Below, one piece after another: positions 49,954 through 60,000 of a stretch of DNA of 60,000 nucleotides. This stretch comes from Apostichopus japonicus (lineage: Eukaryota; Echinodermata; Holothuroidea; Aspidochirotida; Stichopodidae). The stretch spans positions 18,145,918 to 18,205,917 of the forward strand of contig NC_092570.1 of NCBI RefSeq assembly GCF_037975245.1, in the 5' to 3' direction. The notes beneath the pieces were generated by a model. The model saw only the letters and a program-made list of their open reading frames with translations. It made no database searches and had not been told where the DNA came from. How positions within the stretch are numbered: position 1 is the first letter of the stretch; each line of letters starts with the position of its first letter. A program made the position numbers and the translations under genes.

Positions 49954-50150
49954 CCAGTTGGGACAATTTTTTCTATACTGTTGTGTCATGTCCCGCTTTC
50001 AGAGCACTTGTATTGTCAGTACGAGCAGTATGAATATCATATTTCTATGAGATTAAGGTTAGGAACTGTTTGTACTGTCAATACCAGTGCTTTCAGAGCA
50101 TTGGTGTACAGTTTAGAGAGGTATAAGCATTAGGAAATTGTCCCAACTGG
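49954..50150. mobile_element. Foldback MITE (CCAGTTGGGACAATTT ends)
   Basis: A 197-bp palindromic element. The 16-bp ends CCAGTTGGGACAATTT and AAATTGTCCCAACTGG are perfect inverted repeats. The arms match again further in: GCACTTGTATTGTCAGTACG pairs with the inverse of GTACTGTCAATACCAGTGC. It could fold into one long hairpin. A clear target-site duplication was not found, so the superfamily is undecided. Confidence 0.7.
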
Positions 50151-52740
50151 CTGATTAATAGTAAATATTCATGGTATTGGATATTCATGAATATTCATGA
50201 GCTCAAAGTGAATCATATCCTGTATTGGTGCATCATATATACAGTATAGAAGTAAATATAATCAAGATTATTATGTAGCAGAACATTTATTTATTCAAAA
50301 CACACTTTTAACATTTACTACAGCTGTTGTAAAATATGAAATAACATCTATTTCATTCCACATTTAAATGTTTATAAACAATGATACATGAAAATTGATG
50401 TTCCATTTTTATTCCACATTAATATTTGATAAATGGATAGACTATGGATGGATGAAACAAAATGTGTGGTTTTGATAAAAACATGAAGATAATTCAATGT
50501 TTATTTGGTGTTGGGGATTATGGTATTTATTGCTAAAAGATGTAAATTTTTCCCCTTGTTCTATGCTGTGTGTGCATGTTGCAGAGATTACAAATGATAG
50601 GAAATGAGTATGATTAAATAACATGATAAACTCTCCATTGTGTTTCATTACTTATGAAATTTAAATATTTCCCTCCACCGACCAGAGTACCCATTATTAG
50701 TTTCCTAGACATGAAATATATATGGCCTATAAAGACACTCAGACACTACAATTGATATTAACTTTCACTTGTTCAAGGGTATTCAATACACAGCTTATAC
50801 TATTTCCTCTTAATCTGTACATTGTAACTCTGCTGTGAACAATCATTGAAAACAAGTTGCCCTTGTCTCAAGTTGTCTGCTTAATTCTCAAGGTTTTATT
50901 TAAAGAAAAATAGATATGTTGAACCAATATGCAAATTTCTACCCTTTCACTGATACTTGAGGAGATTTTTGGAAGGAAAATTTTTAAAATTTGTATTATT
51001 TTATGGAATGTGCATAGCTGCTCTTGTAAGTTCAGACTAAGAGTAGGATGAATTAAATTTTGATGAAAGCGAAGAAGCTAACAGCCATGTAATTTGCCTC
51101 ATTATCCATTATACTGTGCAAGAGATTATTTCCAGCGATCCTTGAATTGATCTCAGATGCAGGTCAGACTCAACTGGTTCTCTCTGTCCTAGAGAATATT
51201 TCATACAGGTATATCATTCCTAATGAGTCTGCTCCTTTTAAGCAGCTTTTATTGTCTTTGTCAATTCACCTAATTTACGGAGCTAGTGTTAAAATTTCTT
51301 GAAATTAAGTGACATACATAACAAATTTGCACAGACAAGCTATTGGAAGTACCTTGTTAATAGATTTAAGTTACAAATGTTATCCAAATCTCACCTGAAA
51401 TTAACTCAAAAAAGCTGTTTTAACTAGCCTTGGGACTTACCTGAAGTAATTCTGACCAGGAATATTATAATCTCTTGGTTTTTGAAGAGATGAGTTCAGA
51501 AACCAGTGGGACCCCCTGACCCTATGATGAGGTTCACAGCATGTCTAAATCATGGCCATGCGGCATGCACACATATGTGATCTGTGTACTAAGGGCTTTT
51601 ACTGTGCATGCTAACATGGAATTGAAGACAATTACCTAATATTGAAACCTAGCAAATAATTTGTCCATTTGCTCTGTTTTTTCTCTTTTTATTGATAAAC
51701 AGTTAATTAAAACAATTGTATTGACCAAGTTTCTGCAACTGCCAAAAGTCAAGTTAGAGTTAAAAAAATTGGGATTCTGTGTGGTCAAGTCAGTGTCAGT
51801 TTGTGTTTGGGCTTCAGTGTATAATGATGAAACTTATCTTTCATATGATTTGAGGAGGAGAATGTAAATATATTCAATAGTTACAGCTGGTTGTGTCTCC
51901 ATGACGATGTTACCTACCACACTTGTGTGCCAGTTATATTAATAAGCCTACAGATAGCATGTCATAGCACTGAAACAATTATTATGCATTCTTTCAGCAA
52001 TTTTTTTTTAACTCCCCTCCCCCCTCCGCCCCTCCCTCCCTCCCCCCTTCATCACTTTCCCTCAATCCCCATCCTCCTCTTCTCTGGTTCTTTCATTTTA
52101 TCGTACTCTTACCCCGTTACTGTTTACAAACATTCATGCATCCCACATTTATAAACCTTTTGTTGTTCTTTCTATCTCTGAAGTATTCCTGGTCGATAAT
52201 ATTTAACTTGATCTACCTATTACTCTAATGGTGAAGGTATTTTATCCCTCCTTAAAAATATTCCCTTTTATTTTTCTGTTCAAGTGGTAAAAAAAACTGC
52301 ATTTTGTTCTTCCCTGGAGGATATTTCATTCCAGCTAAATATGAGAGGCACTGTCTGAATGTGAAATTTGTTGAAAATTGGGGTTAAAGTTGACAAAAAC
52401 TACCTTAAAGCAGGATGCTGTGTTTATAAGAAGCTGATTCCTGATTGGTTCATTCTCTCATGTTGGAACTGTATGTATACAAGTTAGATATTATAGTGAA
52501 ACATTATGTATGATGAGATGAATATAACTTACATTTTAAGTGCCCTTGAAATTCAACTGTCAGTATACAGAAGTGTATCCATGTGATGTATCTCCCTGTT
52601 GGCCTGTAATGGATGTTTGTATAGCACAGCTAGCTGAGGATTGGCCCATATAGTCTTTCTGGATGGATAGTACAGGGAAAGCGAAAGGAAGGTTATTACT
52701 TAATATCATTCACTTCAATAAAGGAGAGTGAGCAAGCAGA
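50151..52740. other. Intron interior, no gene seen; C/T-rich tract near 52013-52065
   Basis: AT-rich. A polypyrimidine tract of CCCCTCC words spans 52013-52065. ORFs up to 87 codons are unsupported. Confidence 0.5.
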
Positions 52741-52810
52741 GCAGTTAGCATAGGCGTACGAGGCGGGGGGCAGGGGGGGCAGACTGCCCCCCCAAATTTC
52801 CAGAGGACAA

Positions 52811-52857
52811 GAAATTCGGGCAAAAGTCCTGAAAAATTCGGGCAGCCTAAGAGGAGA

Positions 52858-52908
<51 letters not shown>

Positions 52909-52958
52909 TTTTCTCCTCTTAGGCTGCCCGAATTTTTCAGGACTTTTGCCCGAATTTC
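52811..52958. repeat. Long perfect palindrome around (AT)n
   Basis: The left arm from 52811 starts GAAATTCGGGCAAAAGTCCT. Its exact reverse complement ends at 52958. Arms of about 50 bp flank an AT microsatellite of about 40 bp and a T-run (52901-52912). The right arm duplicates part of the element F terminus in inverted orientation, so F has an inverted internal duplication. Confidence 0.93.
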
Positions 52959-54073
52959 ATATATATATATATATATAAATATGCAGTAGCTTGCCCAAAT
53001 CTTTTTCAAATTTTTGCCCGACAATTCCATGATTTTCTTTATTTGGCATCATGATGCCCGAATATTTCCGTGTAACACCACCGTAAGTGCAGTTCATCTG
53101 GGCTACCACGCTTTTTGCACGATCAATTTTTTTCTAACTAGTCAATTGTATACCTGGACCAAGGGCGGCGGAACCGGGGGCACAGGGGGCACGTGCCCCC
53201 CTCTTTTCCTCAGGTTAAAAATGTGCCTTTTTTTCTACATAAAAATTGAGGTGCCTCAAGTTAGCAAGAGGCCAGGGAACCAGAATGAACACTCGGGAAG
53301 GGACGTTTCCGGCCATCTGAGGGGTTTGTAAAACCAAAAATTTTCTACGCTCCGCGCCAACCGATGGTGGCGCTCCGCTCAGATAGTCGTACATACAACT
53401 TTGCAAATCTTGGCTAAGCCCGTGACTTTTAATGAATTTCTGTGGGTCAAACTCAAAGCTATTTCGAATGGAAAAAAATTTGTTAAGATATTAACAAGGA
53501 AAAAACTCTAATTCGGAAGATTCCTACATTAGCAACTAGCATGATTTCACCTCATTTTGTCTCAAAAGAAAACTTGTTTCTTGTTTCCCAATTTGCGCAT
53601 TGGATATTGCAGTGCTAGTATGCATATTTTCCTTAAGGGGGGGGGGGGGGGGCGTTGATGGAGTGATGTGTATACACAAATAAGATAATACAATTAGAGT
53701 TATAAAGGGTACTTAATATAAGGCTGCATCAGTCCAATCGAATTTCTGCAAAGTGCCCTTTGATGTCGGTGCCCCCCCATAGGCGTAGGAGCCTCATTTG
53801 ATTTGGGGGGGCTGTAACGACTTGCCCGAAAAATATAACCAAAATTTTTTCGCGCGCTCCGCGCGCGTTCCACATGTTAATGTGCATATCATATAGGCTT
53901 CCATCAGTTATTAAATCACCTGCCAATAACATAAAATCATTTTCCGTGTTATTACCCTTCCATATTGGTTAGAATTATTGGGGAAGTCGTTACAACAATA
54001 ATGATAATAATAATAATATAAGTTTAACCATTGAAAAACACATTGCAAATTCTTCATCATTTTCACTAGGTGC

Positions 54074-54470
54074 CAGTGGCGGAGCTAGGGGGTATTGGTC
54101 AGGGGGGGGGAGAGAATGGTCTGTAGGGGCGCTTTTGACACTATCTAAGCGGAGCGCCACCACAGGTTGGCGCGGAGCGTACAGAAATTTTTTGAGTAAA
54201 GTTACTCCCTAGATCGCCGGAAATGACCCTTCCCGAGCCTTGCTAATTTGCAGATAAACGAAGAATAAATAGGTGTCATCGCCATTTGTCAGAAAATTGC
54301 ACCAACAAAATGTGACAAATGTCAATAGGTATTTGAGAGCGCAATAAAAAAGTCAATAATCGCGAATAAGTAAAAAGTGGTAAAAGCTGAAAGGGCGCCA
54401 GCAGTCCATTTGAGTCCGTCAGGGGGGGGGGGCATCCGCCCCCTCTGACTGTATGGACGCTCCGCCACTG
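54074..54470 (-). mobile_element. hAT-type element C (CAGTGGCGGAGC ends), innermost
   Basis: A 397-bp element with perfect 12-bp inverted ends CAGTGGCGGAGC / GCTCCGCCACTG. Flanks CTAGGTGC (54066-54073) and GTAGGTGC (54471-54478) give a 7-of-8 target-site duplication. It splits one unit of element B's tandem array. The shared core is in reverse orientation at about 54130-54235. Confidence 0.88.
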
Positions 54471-54474
54471 GTAG

Positions 54475-54930
54475 GTGCACGCAAAGTTCTCAGCATATTG
54501 CCCAAATTTTCACCAAAAAAAATTGTGAAAAAAATGCATATTATTATTCTTTCAGTAGGTGCCCGAAAAAATTCTTATTCTCGAATTTTCACCAAAATAT
54601 TGAAAAACACATTGCAAATTATTATTCTTTCAGTAGATGCCCGAATAATTCTCAGCATATTGCCCGAATTTTCACCAGAATATTGAAAAACACATTGCAA
54701 ATTATTATTCTTTCAGTAGGTGCCCGACAAAAATTCTCAGCATATTGCCCGAATTTTCACCAAAATATTGAAAAACACATTGCAAATTATTATTCTTTCA
54801 GTAGATGCCCGAATAATTCTCAGCATATTGCCGAATTTTCACCCAAAAAAAATGAAAAACACATTGCAAATTATTATTCTTCCAGTAGGTGCCCGAAAAA
54901 TTCTAAGCATATTGCCCGAATTTTCACCAA
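54475..54930. repeat. 78-85-bp tandem array inside element B
   Basis: TTATTATTCTTTCAGTAGRT recurs at 54541, 54619, 54702, 54787 and 54871. Each is followed by GCCCGA, TTCTCAGCATATTGCCCGAA, TTTTCACCAAAA and TGAAAAACACATTGCAAA. One further unit lies left of element C (about 54027-54073). Repeated internal words like GCCCGAA may be transposase-binding sites, which is an inference. Confidence 0.9.
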
Positions 54931-55587
54931 AAAAATTGGTTGGGGGGGCTGCAGCCCCCCGCCTCCTACGCCTATGTGCCCCCCCCCAGATTAAAAGTGC
55001 TTCCGCCGCGCTTGACCTGGACATCCCCGATATGAGTGTATATAAGAAACATTTTCTTTTTCATGGATGGTGGGGGGGAGTGCCTACAAGCCTAGAAGTA
55101 CATGTTTATCATATTCTTTGTTATATTTTATACTTTTTTGTGAGACAAATTGCAGTCTCACCCGACACAGCGACATTATCCCGCCTACGTGTCGTTGAAC
55201 AATGAATGTTTTTCTGGAGGTAGCTGAGTACTGTGTTAAAATAATAAATAAGGTAACTAAATATAGGAGCTTAAAAAATATACTGTCCCATTTTTCCCCT
55301 TCAAAGTGATGTTACCATTTTTTCTTCTTCTAATTTACCAAATTTTTGGGGAAGTGTAAATTTCTAAAACGTGAGATTATAAAATAAAGAATGTTTAGAT
55401 ACAACTTGCAAGGCCTCAGAAGTGCCGTTTCCGGCAATCTGAGAGGCATTGTGTGCCAAAAATTTTCTTGTACGCTACGCGCCAACCGATGGTGGCGCTC
55501 CGCTTAGATAGTGTCATGGGAACTTTCGGGCACAAAATGTTCTGCCCCCCCAAACTGAAATGGTCCCGTACGCCTATGGCAGTTAGC

Positions 55588-55605
55588 GGGGGGGGGGGGG
55601 GGGGG
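55588..55605. repeat. G18 homopolymer
   Basis: A run of 18 G just outside the right target-site duplication of element F. Similar runs are at 57807-57824 (18), 58327-58338 (12), 53637-53652 (16) and 49323-49335 (13). Confidence 0.9.
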
Positions 55606-58600
55606 AGAGGGATGGATGAGTGACCCTTCTCCTCTTACATTTCAACATTCTTTGATCACTCACATTAAAAAAATCATGACTATTTACTATAAGACATGTT
55701 GTAAAAGGAAGAGAAGTACTTTAAAAAAGGGTAGTGAAAATATGACATTATTCATAAAAATAAAAAACTTAATTTGGAGAAGAAAAATGACATATTGACA
55801 GTTCTCTAGTGAATGGTTAGAGTTAGGGTTGGTGTCAAATTCTTATCACAACTGATTGTGCAGTTACTCTGCATAATTACCTACAAATGTTTCTAATATT
55901 CTGAATAGATACGGACTGATGGAATTCAGTCTAGTTTCTCCCCCTCCCCTACGAAACTGATTTTCAGAGCAATGACTTCCAAATTAGCTTTAAAAATATA
56001 AGATAAAATGAGATCCAACTTTATTTTGTGCAGTAGAGTGTCATAAGGGCTAGAATATGTATCACAAATGTTCTAAATTCTAGGACCTTCCAGGGGCCTT
56101 ATTACCTTGACCCCTACTGGCCCTCTGGACCGCACATTGTAGAGTCGATTTGTACTTTGCTGGTATGTTGCTGCTGTGTGTAGGTGGCATGTTCAACACC
56201 ACTGACGTCGATTGAGTCCTACTTCTTTAACTGTTTCACAGTGCTGACTGCAGTAATGAATTTCAAGTATGTAATACACTCAGGTATATACTTCTTTAAT
56301 AATTTCCTGATTTAATCATGACCTCTGGTGGGCTTCTAGCCCTCAGTGGGATGTAGAACTCTTGAAATATTTTTAATATTTTTGTGGTTAGCCTTTAAAG
56401 GTTCTGTAAGTCAATCCCCAAGACAGAATATGACATCACAGGCCACATAGTTAATAGCTAGTCTCACCCAAACACCTGTAGGTATTGTGTAGATAGTGAA
56501 GAAAACCATCAGTTACTGGGAAAACACACATGTAGTTGCAGAGAACCTGTGGATGGATCGAAAGCAACTAGGAATGTTTTAGAATGTTGAGAATGTTTTG
56601 AGTTGGAGACATAATGGTGTTGTTGGTGGTACGAGTCTGGTTACTGTCCAGGACTGTAATGAGAGGAGATTGCATGGATGGTTAATTTTTTGTGGTCTGA
56701 TGACAGGATGGTTGTGGTTTTGAACAGTTGATAGACCTGTGCCTTTAGACTCGCTTTCAATGAAAGGGATCTCACAGAGTGTGTAATTGTTGTGATTCAG
56801 GTCATCTTCAATACACTGATTGTGATTGATGTGGTTTCACCTTTCCAGTGTTAATTTCAACTTATTATATTGTCTTGGGTATCTCTGTTTTACCCTCCAT
56901 GCTTGTGAAAGCAGAAATGTCAATTCATTGTCCAGTTTGCAGTTGTGTGAATAGTTGGTAAGTTATGGTTTTCTCTGCTTTATTTATCAATCTTTGCTTT
57001 AATGGTCAGTTTTGTTAAGTCAAGTTTCAATCTCCTACTCTAGTTTTCGTAACTTTTTCATTTTAATAGCTCTATTATTAATAGAACATGTTTATTAGAC
57101 TTATTCCTTCTCCATTGTCTATATAGTTAATCACTAAACTGTGTCAATTTTGTGTCATGCTTCAAGATCATATAGTCAGGAAAAATGGCAGCCAGCTCTC
57201 ACATGAGTCATGTCATGGTATTTTCCCAATCTATCTGCTTTCCTTTGTAAAGCGCCTTGAGCAGTGACTTTTGTCTACTGATTTGGTGCTATATAAGTCT
57301 CATTTATTATCATTATTATTATCTGGGAGGATAGGAGACTGGTTGGGTTTGCTTCTCTTTTTATTGCGAAGGCTAGTTTTGGTGTAGATGTAAATGTTGT
57401 TCCATCATCCTTCAAATCCTGATGGGTTTCGTAAACACGCTTGCCAACTAGATACTCAAGTGTTGCTAAAAGTGGGAAAGGTGAAGAAAGGCCAGAATAT
57501 GGAAATTAAACCAATTTTAACCCAAAAAATTGGTTTTTAGCCTGTGGCTGATTGATCTTAAATACATTTATATAGATCTGTGTTTTCTGTCATAAAGCCT
57601 TGATATTGTCATTACTTTTTCTCATCATTTCCAAAGTCCCTTTGGGTGTATTATGAAGAAAACAGTACTAGTTTATTCCAAAAAATTGGGAAAAAGAAAG
57701 AAAAAATAAGAAAACATGGCAAAATAAGACATACTGCATTGTTACCCCTCAAGGGGATACCATGAGACAAGGTTTTCCTTTCATATATTTTCTTTAGTCA
57801 TTCAGAGGGGGGGGGGGGGGGGGGCAACAGGAGATTTTGTTGCAGATGACAGTGAAATGCATGTCCCTAGGGAAGATATTTCCAAGTATATAAAAATATT
57901 CTACCTCTTTAATTTATTTAAAGTCATGCCTGAATGGCCTGATTTGTAGATATTGTCAAAGAAGTTATAACCTGAGGCTAAATTATTTTACACTTGGCCA
58001 GGTCATGGTGAGTGTCCAATATTAGGTTACATCTTGAGAAAGTTTTTATTCTCGCTGCACTTCTTCTGTATCATGGACTATTGGCTGTAGGCAGTTCAAC
58101 TTTGAAATAAAATAATACTTTTTGTATTGAGGTGGTTTACATACAGTAATTGTATTGTGGTGAAATACTGAAATCTGTAGAAATCATGGATTTTTAACGG
58201 CTTTAGAGATCTATGGAGAGTGAATTATCAAAGTAATCTGCCTTTCTGGATATATTTCATATATTTACTTTGTTCCCCGCTTACCTGTCTCCTGTATACT
58301 AAGGAGATGATGTTTATCAGCCCTAAGGGGGGGGGGGGTAGGGTATGTTAGGGAGGTGACATCTCATGATAATTGGATCATTCAGTGTTGGATGATTTGT
58401 TGCACAATCACAATGTCATAACTTTTATCCGGTAAAATAAAAAGCATGTTTTGAATAAATTTTTTGCTCAACAGGTTGCAGTTAACATGTGATTGATTGG
58501 AATAAGAAAAGCATTTGGGGAATGAAATGTTGAGAACTTTATAGTATATGCCGAATGGAACTAAGTTGAGTACTCCCTCTGTGGCCTAAATTTTGTACAA

Positions 58601-59394
58601 AAACTAAAGAAATAATAAATAAATGCAGGAAGATCACTTTATTTGAGTACGTATTTGCAATATTATTTGGGTAACGTTTCAAAGGTTTGGTAAATCTGCC
58701 CACCAAACCAAAACAGCTCCTATACATCGAGAATATGCTTTGGCACAAAATTTCTAGATATGCTATAGTGGTCAGAAAATTTTGTGTGTTTAATAGCTAG
58801 GTTTGACTGTGTTGGAATATGGTTTTGCCTGGTTGTAAAATTTTGTGCCAAAAAAATATCAATTAACAAGTTTTTGTTGGTAACATCAACTTAACAATGT
58901 GGCAGTCTTTACTAAATATGGATACCATCAGGTAAGGGCTTATCTTGACTTCAGGTACTAACTAATCTAAGTGGTATTGTTAGCATCCCCCCAACCCCCC
59001 CCAACCCCTCCTTCCCTTCTCTCTCTCCACCTCATGACTCTCTACTTTCCCTTCTCATCCAGTGTGACATACAGTATGTCTAGGCAAACCGGCTGAGTCC
59101 ACTACTGACTCTATAGTTCAACAGTCTTTCATGCATATTAAATGAATTTAATGTTCTGTTTAGTTTAAGTATATTTAATGTTTTTGTGCAGTAGTCTACA
59201 GTTGATATTGTCACAGTGCTAGTATTCTGCTGCATTACGTGCAGAGGTTTGTTGAAGTGATAATCATTATGACTTTGTTAAATGAGAAGTTTGTACGTGG
59301 CAGATGGCATTAATATCATAATCTCAAGTAGTTGACCCCCTGTAGCACTTACAGAAATTGATTATTATATGAACACACTTTTACTTTCATTTAG
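55606..59394. other. Distal part of the putative large intron, no gene seen
   Basis: AT-rich, with the LINE/SINE tail at 57250 and two long G-runs. No supported ORF. Confidence 0.5.
57250..57322 (+). mobile_element. 3' tail of a LINE or SINE, second copy
   Basis: AAAGCGCCTTGAGCAGTGAC, TTTGTCTACTGATTTGGTGC, TATATAAGTCTCATTTATTA, then an (ATT)n tail. It matches 38182-38250. Confidence 0.7.
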
Positions 59395-59479
59395 TGAACG
59401 AAAAAAATTTGTACAGCTTAGACAACAGCATGAAAATTGCATAAAAAGGTTTGAGGAGGAGAAACTGTTATTTAAGTAT
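59395..59479 (+). other. Exon-like open segment behind an acceptor (28 codons)
   Basis: After TTTTACTTTCATTTAG, the frame from 59396 encodes ERKKFVQLRQQHENCIKRFE onward to EEKLLFKY, then TAG. The composition is that of a coiled coil. It begins one base after the acceptor, so it cannot follow a phase-0 exon (TGA would result). The only nearby donors (GTATTA, GTAATA) are weak and do not lead in frame into 59642. It may be a decayed or alternative exon, or chance. Confidence 0.2.
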
Positions 59480-59641
59480 TAGTAATATTGTTTGAAACAT
59501 GTTTGATATTTATGGTCTTGCATCAAACAACATTTTATTGTTAATATTCATATCCTTTGCACCACTCAGCCAGCAGATCAGTTTTCTCAACTGTTTCAAC
59601 AATACTAGTAACAATTTGTTTTCCTTTACATTATTTTGCAG

Positions 59642-60000
59642 AATCAAGAGGAGCTCTCTCAACAACAAATTTCAGACAACAAAGAGGAACAAGTCTCTTC
59701 AAAGCAGCAAGGAGAGATAAGTGAGGACAAACCCAAGGACCCGTGGATTCTTCAGCCTCAGGAACTCTGTCAGAAACTCGAATTAGTCCAACAGGAGAGA
59801 CTGGAGAACGATCATCAAAGGAAGGATAGTCCAGCTGCAGAGCATTGGTATCAAAGCAAGCAGGAGGACGACGACTCATTGTCCAAGGATGAGGAACATG
59901 CGAGGGCCATTGTTGGAGATAAAATGAGAGCGCCACGGACAGAAGGCAAAATAGCAAGATTAGTTACAGGTGAGGAAACACAGACAGTCGCAGAAGTTGA
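59642..60000 (+). CDS. Coding exon (partial), Gln/Glu-rich segment of the large-exon gene
   Basis: Acceptor TTTACATTATTTTGCAG ends at 59641. The phase-0 frame stays open to the window edge. It reads NQEELSQQQISDNKEEQVSS, then a charged Q/E/K/D-rich stretch with one hydrophobic patch (DPWILQPQELCQKLELVQQE). Other frames hit stops. Phase 0 matches the donor phase of the exon ending at 25091, supporting one gene. An internal ACAG|GTGAGG at 59970 could end the exon at 59969, giving 328 bp and phase 1. Reading through is also open, so the 3' boundary is undecided. It is probably disordered or coiled coil. The family is not recognised. Confidence 0.7.

Larger units (their letters stand above)
53778..54976 (+). 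mobile_element. hAT-type element B (CATAGGCGTAGGAG ends), nested in A
   Basis: Ends are CATAGGCGTAGGAG and CTCCTACGCCTATG, a perfect 14-bp inverted pair. It is flanked by a perfect 8-bp duplication, TGCCCCCC (53770-53777 and 54977-54984). Without element C it is about 794 bp. The left end carries CGCGCGCTCCGCGCGCG. The interior holds a tandem array with GCCCGAA words, and element C interrupts that array. Confidence 0.9.
53160..55014 (+). mobile_element. hAT-type element A (CAAGSGCGGCGGAA ends), nested in F
   Basis: Ends are CAAGGGCGGCGGAA and TTCCGCCGCGCTTG (13 of 14 paired). It is flanked by a perfect 8-bp duplication, ACCTGGAC (53152-53159 and 55015-55022). Without element B it is about 648 bp. 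A G/C-run block and a diverged copy of the shared core (53285-53390) follow the left end. A G16 run lies at 53637-53652. Confidence 0.92.
52749..55578 (+). mobile_element. Outermost hAT-type element F (family 2), carries three nested insertions
   Basis: Ends are CATAGGCGTACGAGG and CCCGTACGCCTATG, a 12-bp inverted match. It is flanked by a perfect 8-bp duplication, GCAGTTAG (52741-52748 and 55579-55586). Removing the inserted element A and one duplication leaves about 967 bp. The two ends match the 328-bp element at 35754-36081 in reverse orientation. The left arm holds a long palindrome around an AT microsatellite, and the right arm holds the shared core (about 55405-55525). No transposase ORF was seen. 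Confidence 0.9.

Noticed and set aside
54683-55205. 103- and 161-codon ORFs in the nested transposons
   Set aside because: They run through the tandem array of element B and across element boundaries; they are not a transposase.

Overview
This is an AT-rich, intron-dominated piece of a eukaryotic nuclear genome, almost certainly a metazoan. The evidence is GT-AG splice consensus around long open exons, tRNA-derived SINEs, several families of small non-autonomous DNA transposons (MITEs), minisatellites and long G/C homopolymers. The mix suggests a marine invertebrate, possibly an echinoderm or other deuterostome. That is an impression, because no diagnostic protein was recognised. There are no operons, ribosome-binding sites, CRISPR arrays or rRNA genes.

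Genes: (i) bases 1-153 are open in frame 1 and end in TAA, and look like the last 50 codons of a plus-strand gene entering from the left. (ii) A plus-strand gene has one very large exon at 23076-25091 (672 codons, phase 0 at both ends, strong acceptor and donor). A second long coding segment begins at 59642 and runs off the right edge, also in phase 0. If spliced together they are separated by a ~34.5 kb intron. Within that intron are two short ATG-opened ORFs (28778-28867 and 40991-41179). Both end at a GTAAGT donor in phase 0, so both could be alternative first exons splicing to 59642. One would add a hydrophobic, membrane-type N-terminus. The protein is low-complexity, basic and Ser/Glu/Gln-rich, and its family is not recognised.

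The rest is intronic or intergenic and is shaped by repeats. Left part (1-23 kb): a tRNA-derived SINE, a hAT-type MITE, a 39-bp minisatellite open in both strands, a 70-bp tandem array, TTAA-flanked MITEs, and a ~44-bp array containing a hammerhead-ribozyme-like, Penelope-associated motif. Middle (25-50 kb): a second hammerhead-like motif, more TTAA MITEs, hAT MITEs, a SINE split by a hAT MITE, 142-bp and ~37-bp tandem arrays, and a foldback MITE. Right (52.7-55.6 kb): a four-level nest of hAT-like elements, each with its own terminal inverted repeats and 8-bp target-site duplication.

The most notable observations are the four-deep nest, the ~110-bp core shared by hAT MITE families whose termini differ, the group of TTAA MITEs with a common terminal design, the paired hammerhead-like motifs, and the possible alternative-promoter architecture of the main gene. 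No transposase, reverse transcriptase or viral gene was seen.
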